Assembly: GCA_043806135.1 (NCBI GenBank)
Contig: JAZDHG010000083.1
Span: 1-50,249 of the forward strand
Source: JAGLQQ01 sp043806135
GTDB lineage: Bacteria; Omnitrophota; Gorgyraeia; B26-G9
Direction of reading: 5' to 3'
DNA length: 50,249 nucleotides
This document shows positions 32,139 through 41,067 of the stretch, piece by piece; the first letter of the stretch is position 1; each line of letters opens with the position of its first letter. Below the pieces are notes generated by a model. That model was not told where the DNA came from. It saw only the letters and a list, made by a program, of their open reading frames with translations, and searched no databases. Made by a program: the position numbers and the translations under genes.

Positions 32139-35100
32139 ATGAAGCAACCCCATACTTCAAACTTAATATTCCCCGAGGTAAAAATCGTTGAAGCGTCTGC
32201 CGGTTCAGGCAAAACATACGAGTTGGCTAAAAGATATATTCAACTGCTGATCAACTCAAATCTGAGGCCTGATGAAATCCCGCTGCGCAATATACTGGCG
32301 ATTACTTTTACTCATAAGGCTACAAGAGAGATGCGGGAGCGGATCTTAGAGCAGCTAAAGAAATTCGCGCTAAATGCTTTTTCCAGTCCCCAAGAAAAAC
32401 AGGATCTTTTAAATGCTGTAGGACTGAGAGAAGAGGTTGCCCGTAAAAAAGCATTTGCTATAATCGATCATATAATCTTCCATTATAACTTTTTCCAGGT
32501 TAAAAACATTGACAGCTTTATCAATGTTATCTTATCCGGCTGTGCATCGCGGCTGAAATTATCGGCTAATTTTAGGATCAAAGAAGACTATTCGTCGTAT
32601 ATATCCTATGCGCTTGATGACTGCATTGATAAAGCCGCACACGATAAAAATATAAAAGAAATATTTGAAAGATTTTTGAATCAATATTTATTTCTTGAAA
32701 ACCGTTCCGGCTGGTTTCCCAAAAACGATGTATTGGATATTTTAAAAGGCATGTTCTTGCAGAGCAATATTTATGGTGGTAATTTTGAAAAATTTCCCGC
32801 GCATAATAAAGAACTTATCATCCTAAAACAGAAGGTATTACAAATACTTCGCCAAATTCATGATGCTGAACCTGATGGCATGAATAAGACTTTTTTAACT
32901 AAAACTTTAAGGAATTTTGTTAGTAATAATATACACGGATTTAATATAGCTGATTTGGACAAGAAAGCTTTTCTTCAAGAAGCGCTGCCGATGAATAAAG
33001 GATGCGTCGCATCAAAGGAGATAGACGCTTTATGGAGTGATTTTAGAAGGAACATCATTATTTTAAGTGAAAAAGAGGCATTATCTTTGTTTAACTGCTA
33101 TATAGATATTTTTGAGAATGTTTATAATATATTCCGCGAGTATGCGCAAAAAGATGATGTTGTATTCATGGAGGAGTTAAGCAAACAATTAGGCGTTTTG
33201 TTTGAAGAAGTAGGCTTTGGCGTGCCTGAGTTGTACTACCGCCTTGCCAGCCGCTTCCGGCATTATCTTATTGATGAGTTTCAGGATACAAATAAGCTGC
33301 AGTGGAGTAATCTGCTTTTAATGGTCGAAGATGCTTTGTCTTCAGGCGGGTCATTGTTCTATGTCGGCGATAAGAAACAGGCGATATACCGCTTTAGAGG
33401 AGGGGATGTAAAGCTTTTTGATGATATAAAGGCTGATTTTGATAAGTTCAATATAAACGATAAAACAAAGCTTAGGGTCAATTACCGTTCTCAAAAAGAG
33501 ATAGTGCAGTTTAACAATCAGATCTTCTCACAGGAAAACCTGAAGAGTTTTTTAAAAGCCCAGCAGAAAAAGGAGAATGATTTGCTTCGGATTTTTTCTG
33601 ACGTAGAAAAACAAGAAATTTTAAATGTATTTGCCGATTCTAAGCAGCAGAACAGACCTGACAAGCCGCAAGGGTACGTAAAAATCGATCATATAGAATA
33701 TGCGAATGAGGAAGAGATGTTTGAGCTGATCAGAATGCGTTTGATTGATACTATAAGATCTTTAGAGAAAAGATTTCCTTTAAAATCGATCGCAATTTTA
33801 TGCCGCAGCAATAAAGAGATTGAGCTTGTTACAGGCTGGTTATCAGAAGAGAAGATAAATGTAGAATCAGAACGTACGCTTAATATTATGAACAATTCCT
33901 TGATCCAGGAGATTATTGCTTTTTTAAAATTCCTGAACTCCCCGATAGACGAAATAGCTTTTAGTGCGTTTATCCTGGGAGATATTTTTACTTCTGCTTC
34001 TGGATTGGATAGGCAGAAAGTGAGCAATTTTATTTTTGAATTTAACCGCAAGGGTGCTAAGATCACCGGATATTTGTACCGGACATTTAGACGGCAGTTT
34101 GCAGATGTATGGGATGCATTCATTGATGATTTTTTCAAAAACGTGGGATTTGTATCCTTGTATGAATTAATGGTTAGTGTGATCGAAAAATTTTCTGTGC
34201 TTAAAAATTTCAGCCAGTATCAGGGTTTTTTTATGCGGATGCTTGAACTTATCAAAGAACAGGAAGAAGAAAATCCGGATATAAAACTGTTCCTTAAATA
34301 TCTTGAATCTGCGCCTGAAGCGCATTTGTATGTTAATTTCTCAAATGAATTTGCTCTTAAGGTAATGACCATCCACAAGGCCAAGGGGCTTGGTTTCCCT
34401 GTGGTTGTCGTGCCGTTTCTCGATATGAATATCAGAGAACTGGGTACACAGACAAGACGCTCCAAAGCGCCTTATCTGGTCTATAAAAAGCCGAAAGGGG
34501 GCAAGTTCGGCTTATTACGGCTTGATGGCAAGTACGCTAAATTTTCACGCCGCATACGCGGGATCTACAGCCGGGAATATGTAAAATCCTTTATTGATGA
34601 GCTAAATATAATTTATGTTACATTTACCCGTGCCAAGAACGAACTCTATATATTTGTGCCGTATGCCGCAACTAAAGAAAATAATTCGGCGCGGTTGTTA
34701 ATTCCTCAAGACATAACAGAACGCGGTATTCAGGTTAACTACAGTGCAAAAGATATAGCTGATGAGCCTGTATCGCTGTATATCAGCATTCCGGAATATA
34801 AGGACTGGGTATCGGCTTTAAAAGAAGAATTTGTAAAGACTTCAGAACTGCGCAACAGGCAGAATATCCAAAGGGGAGAAATCCTGCATGCCATGCTTGC
34901 GCAGATAGATGATTTAAGTATGGCAAAAGCGGATAATATCTTGGAAAATTTAAGGCAAAGACTTGAGCGTGAATATTCTTTAATTGAGGACATTGATGAT
35001 TATCTGCAGGTATTAGGAAAGATTATTTCATCAAAAAACACAAAACAGTTTTTTTATTGCCAGGGTAGAGCCAAAATTTACAGGGAAAAAGAATTTGTCG

Positions 35101-35309
35101 ATAAATACGGCCGTACCTATCGTATTGACCGTTTGATCGTAAGCAGCAAAGAAGTGCAGATAATAGATTTTAAGAGTTCCGCGGATAATAAAGAAGAACA
35201 TGTTATACAGTTAAGTGAGTATGTGCAGATAGTAAGTGATGTATATGCTGATAAAAAAGTATCGGGATATTTATTGTATATGGACGATGTAACTGTGGAA
35301 AAAGTATAA
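32139..35309 (+). CDS. addA: UvrD/RecB-type helicase-nuclease (AddA-like)
   Basis: A 1056-residue SF1A helicase with a C-terminal nuclease, the A subunit of an AddAB-type complex that processes double-strand breaks for recombination. Motifs in order: Walker A VEASAGSGKTYELAKRY, motif Ia LAITFTHKATREMRER, motif II LIDEFQDTNKLQW, motif III GDKKQAIYRFRGGD, motif IV VNYRSQKEI, motif V VMTIHKAKGLGFPVVVVP, motif VI IIYVTFTRAKNELYI. The PD-(D/E)xK site near the end reads YRIDRLIVSSKEVQIIDFKSS. Translation probably starts at 32139; an upstream in-frame ATG at 32088 lies inside the repeat hairpin. The addB-like gene follows after 221 bp. Confidence 0.9.
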   Translation: MKQPHTSNLIFPEVKIVEASAGSGKTYELAKRYIQLLINSNLRPDEIPLRNILAITFTHKATREMRERILEQLKKFALNAFSSPQEKQDLLNAVGLREEVARKKAFAIIDHIIFHYNFFQVKNIDSFINVILSGCASRLKLSANFRIKEDYSSYISYALDDCIDKAAHDKNIKEIFERFLNQYLFLENRSGWFPKNDVLDILKGMFLQSNIYGGNFEKFPAHNKELIILKQKVLQILRQIHDAEPDGMNKTFLTKTLRNFVSNNIHGFNIADLDKKAFLQEALPMNKGCVASKEIDALWSDFRRNIIILSEKEALSLFNCYIDIFENVYNIFREYAQKDDVVFMEELSKQLGVLFEEVGFGVPELYYRLASRFRHYLIDEFQDTNKLQWSNLLLMVEDALSSGGSLFYVGDKKQAIYRFRGGDVKLFDDIKADFDKFNINDKTKLRVNYRSQKEIVQFNNQIFSQENLKSFLKAQQKKENDLLRIFSDVEKQEILNVFADSKQQNRPDKPQGYVKIDHIEYANEEEMFELIRMRLIDTIRSLEKRFPLKSIAILCRSNKEIELVTGWLSEEKINVESERTLNIMNNSLIQEIIAFLKFLNSPIDEIAFSAFILGDIFTSASGLDRQKVSNFIFEFNRKGAKITGYLYRTFRRQFADVWDAFIDDFFKNVGFVSLYELMVSVIEKFSVLKNFSQYQGFFMRMLELIKEQEEENPDIKLFLKYLESAPEAHLYVNFSNEFALKVMTIHKAKGLGFPVVVVPFLDMNIRELGTQTRRSKAPYLVYKKPKGGKFGLLRLDGKYAKFSRRIRGIYSREYVKSFIDELNIIYVTFTRAKNELYIFVPYAATKENNSARLLIPQDITERGIQVNYSAKDIADEPVSLYISIPEYKDWVSALKEEFVKTSELRNRQNIQRGEILHAMLAQIDDLSMAKADNILENLRQRLEREYSLIEDIDDYLQVLGKIISSKNTKQFFYCQGRAKIYREKEFVDKYGRTYRIDRLIVSSKEVQIIDFKSSADNKEEHVIQLSEYVQIVSDVYADKKVSGYLLYMDDVTVEKV

Positions 35310-35357
35310 AGTGAATTGAGTTTGTGAGTTTCGTGTTTCCTCTGCGGGGGACTCCAT

Positions 35358-35389
35358 CTCGGATATTTACTAAGGAGTAAATTTCCGAG
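35358..35389. repeat. hairpin between addA and addB
   Basis: CTCGGATATTTACT (35358-35371) pairs with AGTAAATTTCCGAG (35376-35389) with one T-T mismatch and an AAGG loop. No T-run follows. Confidence 0.6.
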
Positions 35390-35433
35390 GGGTGCGAGTT
35401 TGCGTGTTAGCGAAAAGAAAAACTTAGAAAATG

Positions 35434-35502
35434 TTGACATTGATTTATTGAAGTTACTATTAGTAACCAATAGTAACTGTTTGTAACCGCTGGTAACTGA
35501 AG
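35434..35502 (+). promoter_or_regulatory. possible promoter with four 10-bp phased GTAAC repeats
   Basis: TTGACA at 35434-35439 is followed by candidate -10 boxes TACTAT or TATTAG at 15-18 bp. GTAAC then recurs at 35463, 35473, 35483 and 35493, exactly every 10 bp, in units TAGTAACCAA, TAGTAACTGT, TTGTAACCGC and TGGTAACTGA. An inverted GTTACT precedes them at 35453. The array ends 30 bp before the addB-like start. Regular helical spacing suggests a protein-binding array or a leftover tandem repeat. Confidence 0.45.
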
Positions 35503-35530
35503 AAGTATTGCAGGACAAGACAATACTGAT

Positions 35531-38362
35531 ATGAGCAAAATAATAACTTATAATTTTAGTGATGATTTTATTGAAAAAATTGCAGACTTTGTAATGGGCA
35601 ATGCAAAGGGCAATGATCTGAGCTCTCTGGCCATTGTTTTTGGAGGAAAACGTCCTGCGCTATTTCTTAAAAAGGCCCTGGCCAAAAAGTTTAGGCAGAG
35701 CTTTATACCGCCTGTATTTTTTTCAATTGATGAGTTTATGCAGTATCTTATCAGTAAAAATAAAAATATCTTAATAATTCCGGAATTAGAAGCAGCGCAT
35801 ATAGTCTATGATATTGCAAAAAGCAAGGTGCCTGAAATCTTAAAATATCGTCAGAATTTCTCAGAGTTTCTGCCCTGGGCAAGGGAAATCCTGTCTTTTA
35901 TTGATCAGCTGGACTTGGAAAATATATCATCAGCTCGCTTGCGTAATATAGAGGAAAACGCAGAAATAGGCTATGAAGTTCCGCGATCGATCAATAAACT
36001 GCTTGAGCATATTGTGCTTATACGCGATTTTTACCATAAAAAGATGCAGCAGATCGGTAAATACTCAAGAGGCCTGCTTTATCTGAGAGCAGCAGAAAAA
36101 ATAAAGGATGCAGAGCTAGTTGAATTTGAACAGATATTGTTTTGTAACTTCTTTGACCTGCACGCAACAGAAAAGGAAATCATTAAAAGATATTATGATG
36201 CGGATCGGGCGACATTGTTTTTTCAGAAAGACCGGGGAACTTGGCCAAAATTTGAAGAATTATCAAAATTTTTCGGCGATTGTATACAACCGGAAGACGT
36301 AATCGAAAAAATACCGGATATAAAATTGTATGCAGGTTTTGATACACATTCTCAGGTCGGGATAGTAAGAGAAGTGCTCCGGGAAACTAAAAAACCACAG
36401 GAAAGTACAGTTATAGTACTGCCGCAGCCTGATACGCTAATTCCTTTATTGTCGGAAATTACATCGTGTGTAGATGATTTTAATGTGTCCATGGGTTATC
36501 CTCTGAGGCGCACGACCTTATACAGCTTGTTTTATTCTATATTCCGCGCGCAAAAGACAAGAAAGAAAAAGGCTTATTACAACAGGGACTATCTGGCGGT
36601 TATCATGCATCCTTTGATAAAAAATTTAGCCGTTCTTGATGAGCCGGCTATTACCCGTGTACTTGTACATAAGATAGAAGAGATCCTCTCCGGGATGGAA
36701 GAATCAGATATTGGCGGCAGTCTATTTATTAGCTTAACATCTGTGCAGGAACTCGATCTCTTGTTTGAGCTCTCAAAAAAACAGCTAAAAAATATGGGTT
36801 TAAGTGTGACGAGAGATGACCTTGAAAAAGTACTTTTGAAACTTCATGAATATGCTTTTTTTACATGGGAAAATATCTCAACACTGGGAGATTTTGCGAA
36901 GCAGATGGAAGGGGTTCTTGAAGTGCTGATGGCAAAAAGCGATGTTAGTAAATTCCCCCTAAATACAAAGATCATTCAGAAAATATTTAATCTCTGTGAT
37001 GAATTTAAAAACAAAAATCTAAAAAAAGAAAAATTTATTCCGCTGGAAATATTTAAAATATTTGATGAGTTTTTGAAAACAGAAAAGATCGCATTCTCAG
37101 GTATGCCTTTAAAGGGGCTGCAGATACTCGGTCTTTTTGAAACACGCGCCTTGAGCTTTGATAATGTTATTATCATGGACGTAAACGAGTCTGTTCTGCC
37201 GCGTTTAAGCGCCAATGAACCGCTTGTGCCTCGTCCTGTTATGATCAGCCTTGGTCTTGATCGCTTAGAGGAAGAGGAAGGGATTCAGCGTTATCAGTTT
37301 ATGCGGCTTATTAACTCAGCTAAAAATGTGCACCTTATCTATAACGACAGCCCGGACAAACCGAGAAGCCGCTTTATTGAAGAACTTGTCTGGGAAGAGG
37401 AAAAAACTTCCAAGTGTATGAACACAGAACTTGTGCCCCGTGCAGTGTTCAAATGCGAGGTTATGCGCAAAGTTGGATCAATACAAAAGGATGATAAGAT
37501 AAATGATCTTCTAAAAGACTTTAGATTTTCAGCATCAAGTATAAATGTTTACTTAAAATGCCCGATACAGTTTTATTACCGTTATGTACTGGGCCTGAGG
37601 GAAAAGGAAAATCTGCTGGATGAGCTGGAAAGCAGGGAGATCGGTACTTTTGTGCATGAGTTATTGGAAGATATGTTTCGAATGTTCATAAATAAAACAC
37701 CTGTTATTGGTCCTGCGTTTAAAAAGAAGTTCTTTGCTGAATTTGAAAGCCGCTTTGTGAAAGTATTCTCAAGGCGCATGAAATCAGATGCGTTTATGAT
37801 AGAACAAATTTTAAAATACCGGTTGGAACGTTTTCTTGCTAATGAAGCGGAAAATCCGGACCGTAAGATAGAGGCCATAGAGGCTCTGGAGCAGGATATT
37901 GAAAAAAAGATCAGGCTTAAAAACCGCACGGTAAACTTGCTGTGCCGTATAGACCGTATTGACCGCAAGAATCATGAAAACATTATTGTGCTTGATTATA
38001 AAACAGGCAGTAGTGATGATATCCCTGCAGGTTTTAAATCTCTGCAAAAAGCAGTCGATAGTCCGGGCCGTAATGTTATTAAAAATACAGTTAAATCATT
38101 TCAGCTGCCGCTATACTTATACTGCGTGCAGGAGCAATACCCTGCGCAGATAATAACAGCAGCACTGTACAATCTGCGCACTTTAAAGCTCGATCAGTTT
38201 CCAAAAGTAAGAGACTATGGACAGAAAGACCAGATAATGCGCTTATGCCTTGAAATGCTCTCATATATAATAGATGAAATCCATGACCAGAATGTACCGT
38301 TTGAGGCGGATGAGAATGAAGATTCATGCAGGTTCTGCCCTTTTCCCGGGGCATGCAGGTGA
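35531..38362 (+). CDS. addB: PD-(D/E)xK nuclease / inactivated-helicase subunit (AddB-like)
   Basis: A 943-residue partner of the AddA-like enzyme. The N-terminus has the AddB-type GGKRPALFLKKALAKKF without a functional Walker A lysine pattern, and the centre keeps the UvrD-like fold (IMDVNESVLPRLSANEPLVP). The C-terminal nuclease contains LLCRIDRIDR and IIVLDYKTGSSDDIP. Cysteines in YLKCPIQFYYRYV (about 677) and the terminal CRFCPFPGAC match the four-cysteine iron-sulfur staple of AddB nucleases. Length fits the group of AddB proteins found in Bacteroidota-like lineages. The ATG at 35531 lacks a strong ribosome binding site. Confidence 0.87.
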   Translation: MSKIITYNFSDDFIEKIADFVMGNAKGNDLSSLAIVFGGKRPALFLKKALAKKFRQSFIPPVFFSIDEFMQYLISKNKNILIIPELEAAHIVYDIAKSKVPEILKYRQNFSEFLPWAREILSFIDQLDLENISSARLRNIEENAEIGYEVPRSINKLLEHIVLIRDFYHKKMQQIGKYSRGLLYLRAAEKIKDAELVEFEQILFCNFFDLHATEKEIIKRYYDADRATLFFQKDRGTWPKFEELSKFFGDCIQPEDVIEKIPDIKLYAGFDTHSQVGIVREVLRETKKPQESTVIVLPQPDTLIPLLSEITSCVDDFNVSMGYPLRRTTLYSLFYSIFRAQKTRKKKAYYNRDYLAVIMHPLIKNLAVLDEPAITRVLVHKIEEILSGMEESDIGGSLFISLTSVQELDLLFELSKKQLKNMGLSVTRDDLEKVLLKLHEYAFFTWENISTLGDFAKQMEGVLEVLMAKSDVSKFPLNTKIIQKIFNLCDEFKNKNLKKEKFIPLEIFKIFDEFLKTEKIAFSGMPLKGLQILGLFETRALSFDNVIIMDVNESVLPRLSANEPLVPRPVMISLGLDRLEEEEGIQRYQFMRLINSAKNVHLIYNDSPDKPRSRFIEELVWEEEKTSKCMNTELVPRAVFKCEVMRKVGSIQKDDKINDLLKDFRFSASSINVYLKCPIQFYYRYVLGLREKENLLDELESREIGTFVHELLEDMFRMFINKTPVIGPAFKKKFFAEFESRFVKVFSRRMKSDAFMIEQILKYRLERFLANEAENPDRKIEAIEALEQDIEKKIRLKNRTVNLLCRIDRIDRKNHENIIVLDYKTGSSDDIPAGFKSLQKAVDSPGRNVIKNTVKSFQLPLYLYCVQEQYPAQIITAALYNLRTLKLDQFPKVRDYGQKDQIMRLCLEMLSYIIDEIHDQNVPFEADENEDSCRFCPFPGACR

Positions 38363-38632
38363 TATAATGGGGCTATTGAAAAACGCATATCTGCTGCGTT
38401 ACTTGCTCACTCATTTGTGCGGCGTACGTCTATGTACACATGGGCGCTTGTTTGCAAAGCCTTACCTGTGACCAGAGGGGTATAGCTGTACATTTTGCAA
38501 AAGAGTGCTTATATTGAAAGTTTGAAATTAAATAGGTAGTTTTGCAACATGCCTATAACGAATAACCGAAAGTATTAATTATTGTATAATTAGGCTATAA
38601 TAAGAAGGGGTATTTTAAAAGGAGAAGTTCAT
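38363..38632. other. intergenic region with repeat-like sequence
   Basis: 38379-38470 resembles a dispersed intergenic repeat word series (GCGTTACTTGCTCACTC, GTACGTCTATGTACACA) and has a rightward open frame that I consider an artefact. TTTTGCAA recurs at about 38494 and 38541. TATAAT-like boxes at about 38583-38602 without a good -35 may be the promoter of the next gene. Nothing else is recognisable. Confidence 0.4.
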
Positions 38633-39133
38633 ATGGAACCGTTTACAATAATTGCGCAAAATTTCTGGTTGATTGCTATTTTCATTACAGGTATAAATCT
38701 GCTTATTTTTAGAAATAAATCCAAGGATTATATTAGTAAAAATCCCGAACTGGCTCAAGGATATGAAATATTGTTTAAACATTATTTTTTCTGGTGCAAT
38801 ATCCCCTGGATTATAATGGGAATCGGGATCGTTACCGGCGGGGTGTCCGATATCGCGGATTATTTCAGACCTCAGGAAGGTAATCCATTTGTGCTGGTCT
38901 GGTATATTTCTATCTTTTCATTGTGGGCAGCAGGTACATATTGGCTGCTTTTTAGAGGCGGAGCCCAGATGCTTATTAAATTTCCCGGTGCATTAAAAGG
39001 AAAGGTTACAAGCCCGTTATTGATAAAAGTGCTTTGGCTTATATGTGTTTTTTGGGGGATTGCTGCTGTGGTATTTCTTTACAATCATGATATTCCTTTT
39101 TTTTATCAAGAGAGAATAAAAGATGTTTTCTGA
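38633..39133 (+). CDS. conserved-looking integral membrane protein of unknown function
   Basis: A 166-residue protein with four predicted membrane helices (about residues 8-26, 55-70, 86-106 and 128-150), a Trp/Phe-rich sequence, and short hydrophilic loops such as FRNKSKDYISKNPEL. AGGAG lies at a good distance before the ATG at 38633. I recognise no family. It is the first of a run of five small membrane or secreted proteins up to 41772, none with a known role, which may form an envelope-maintenance unit. Confidence 0.65.
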   Translation: MEPFTIIAQNFWLIAIFITGINLLIFRNKSKDYISKNPELAQGYEILFKHYFFWCNIPWIIMGIGIVTGGVSDIADYFRPQEGNPFVLVWYISIFSLWAAGTYWLLFRGGAQMLIKFPGALKGKVTSPLLIKVLWLICVFWGIAAVVFLYNHDIPFFYQERIKDVF

Positions 39134-39348
39134 GCCAAAATATATAATTCACAGGAATTTATTCCTCGGCATTCTTTGGCCGGATATTAATATCTTTGAT
39201 GAGAAAGACAATGATCTGTCCTTGAGTGTTTAGCTGATTTTGATCAAACTTGGCAATTATGCCTGCATTGTAAAGCAAAACTTATTGCTCGCTCTGATAC
39301 CGACAATTAATAATCATCTATTATGATTTTTATGAATAAACGGTATAT

Positions 39349-39777
39349 ATGCTAAATTTTAATAAAAAAATAATCAAACCTGCTGTTTTGCTCACCCTTA
39401 CGGTATTATTTATACTTGTTGTTTTATGGTCCATGATGATTTACACGTCATTAAATAAAAAAATTCCCTGGTATGAGCCCTGCGGTATGCAGTTTCTTGC
39501 TGTGTTGATATTATCCTGTCCGGCATTGATCATCATTGGATGCGCTCAAATCGTGTTGGCCAGGTCACTAAACACTTCGATCTGGAGCAGAAGGCTCCCT
39601 TTTATTACCTGCGCAGGCTTGGCTTTGCCCATATTATTTGGGGGCGGTCTGGGAAAAACTATGCAGATCATCGGTACTGTGATCGGTGCTATTTCAATTG
39701 TCGCTGTGTTATATCTTGCCGTGCTTGATACAAGGAGACTAACCCAACAACTTAAGGAAACGGCAACAGATGGGTAA
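39349..39777 (+). CDS. hypothetical four-helix membrane protein
   Basis: A 142-residue protein with four hydrophobic segments: AVLLTLTVLFILVVLWSMM, FLAVLILSCPALIIIGCAQ, ITCAGLALPILFGGGLG and IIGTVIGAISIVAVLYLAV, with a short basic C-terminal tail. It overlaps the next gene by 8 bp, so the two are co-translated. The ribosome binding site is poor. No family is recognised. The 215 bp before it show nothing beyond AT-rich sequence. Confidence 0.6.
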   Translation: MLNFNKKIIKPAVLLTLTVLFILVVLWSMMIYTSLNKKIPWYEPCGMQFLAVLILSCPALIIIGCAQIVLARSLNTSIWSRRLPFITCAGLALPILFGGGLGKTMQIIGTVIGAISIVAVLYLAVLDTRRLTQQLKETATDG

Positions 39778-40399
39778 TTTTGATATGGAAATATTGCAAA
39801 CAATGAGAAAAGCGATTTATATTCTCTTGACTCTATTTGTTGTTCTATGTTTTTTTTCCAAAGGTAATAGGGTTATATTAGGTCCTGGGGTCAAAGCAGC
39901 AGAAGATCCCCATCAGGTACCCATAAGCTTTGTCCGCAGCTTTGAATTCAAAGATTTTAAAATTACTCCTCTTGCCGAGTTTAGTATAAAAGCAAAAGTT
40001 TTATCCAGAAAAAATTATAATCAAGGGCGTTCAGCCGATCTTTCCCCAGTAGATTTGGCATTAGGATGGGGGAAAATGTCTGATGAAGCGATTTTGCAAT
40101 CGATAAAGATCTGGCAGGCAAACCGCTGGTACTGGTGGTGGACAAGAAAATTTCCTATTGCGCGCAGTGAAATAGAAACGCATAGTGCGAATATGCACAT
40201 AATTCCTGCAAACGAAACGGTTAAAGAGGCGTTAAAAGGCGTGCGCAGGGGAGATATAGTTGAATTTGAAGGCAGCCTGGTTAAAGTCCAGGCCAAGGAC
40301 GGGTGGTCATGGGGCAGTTCATTGATCCGTAATGATATCGGGGCACATTCATGCGAACTGGTCTGGGTGGAAGTTTTTGATATTATTAAACCCGATTGA
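39770..40399 (+). CDS. conserved exported protein of unknown function
   Basis: A 209-residue protein with an N-terminal signal sequence or anchor (AIYILLTLFVVLCFFSKG). The soluble part has features I recall from an uncharacterised family found in several bacterial phyla: PVDLALGWGKMSDE, NRWYWWW, SEIETHSANMHIIPANETV, VRRGDIVEFEGSLV and WSSLIR-like/CELVWVEVF segments. The Trp-rich centre and the 'GDIVEFEGSLV' strand suggest a small beta-rich periplasmic domain. AAGGA stands 10 bp before the ATG at 39770; starts at 39785 or 39803 are possible. It shares an operon with the preceding membrane protein. Confidence 0.7.
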   Translation: MGNFDMEILQTMRKAIYILLTLFVVLCFFSKGNRVILGPGVKAAEDPHQVPISFVRSFEFKDFKITPLAEFSIKAKVLSRKNYNQGRSADLSPVDLALGWGKMSDEAILQSIKIWQANRWYWWWTRKFPIARSEIETHSANMHIIPANETVKEALKGVRRGDIVEFEGSLVKVQAKDGWSWGSSLIRNDIGAHSCELVWVEVFDIIKPD

Positions 40400-40426
40400 T
40401 TTAATGCCGTACTAAAGGAGGGGGAA

Positions 40427-41032
40427 ATGATAAACAGCAATCAGGAACTCAGGGATTATTTAACAAAGGCCGAGGGGATCAGCCGTAGAGGCTTAAATAT
40501 CATGTGTTTTATCGGTGTATTCATTTTCGGTTGGCTGCTGGCGGTTGTATTTGGGATGCTGGGCAGAAAAAATCAGGGATGGTTTTATATAGTCCCTTTG
40601 ATCGTTATCCTGTCTATCAGCCGGACATCAGAATCCGGAATAGTTATTTTAGCGCCAGTGATTTATCTTGCAGGATGGATTCATGCCAATATGGTGCTTT
40701 CCCGTTATGAATCGCTTGCGCGTCAAAGGATCATCGAGATCGACAGCTGCTCAAGCCCTGATGATGTCCAGAATTTGCTTGAAAAGGGCTTGCTTGAGGC
40801 AAAAGTGCTGCATCAGAAACAGAAGGCAGTATTAACATTTTTAAAAGTGCTGGAATTTGAGGGAGGCAGTGCGGATTATCTTAACCTGGCCGGGGTTGCT
40901 TTATTTTCAGATAAACGCTACGAGGATGCTAAAAATTTTTTTGACAGGGCATTGTTGAGTGCAGAAAATGAAATACTTATAAAACAGATCAAGCAGAATC
41001 AGGTTAATGCCGAGAAAAAGATTCAGGGCTAA
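40427..41032 (+). CDS. membrane protein with C-terminal TPR-like repeat
   Basis: A 201-residue protein. Two or three membrane helices (about residues 25-45, 52-66 and 68-84) are followed by a soluble helical part whose last 70 residues (DYLNLAGVALFSDKRYEDAK and FFDRALLSA) look like a tetratricopeptide pair. GGAGGGGG before the ATG at 40427 is a very strong ribosome binding site. The gene lies 27 bp after the preceding exported-protein gene, so it belongs to the same run. TPR proteins usually act as adaptors, but no partner can be named. Confidence 0.65.
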   Translation: MINSNQELRDYLTKAEGISRRGLNIMCFIGVFIFGWLLAVVFGMLGRKNQGWFYIVPLIVILSISRTSESGIVILAPVIYLAGWIHANMVLSRYESLARQRIIEIDSCSSPDDVQNLLEKGLLEAKVLHQKQKAVLTFLKVLEFEGGSADYLNLAGVALFSDKRYEDAKNFFDRALLSAENEILIKQIKQNQVNAEKKIQG

Positions 41033-41067
41033 AGACCAAAGCCCAAAAACAGTGAGGCAGGTGAAAA

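Noticed and set aside
35453..35502. CRISPR array
   Set aside because: Repeats are only 10 bp with no unique spacers; no cas genes are in the window.
32139..38362. Defence island (restriction or Zorya-like) centred on the helicase-nuclease pair
   Set aside because: Motifs and the iron-sulfur cysteines fit housekeeping AddAB and there are no methylase, sensor or effector genes nearby.
38274..38471. Rightward 65-codon frame at the end of addB
   Set aside because: It overlaps addB and a repeat-like segment in another frame and has no ribosome binding site.
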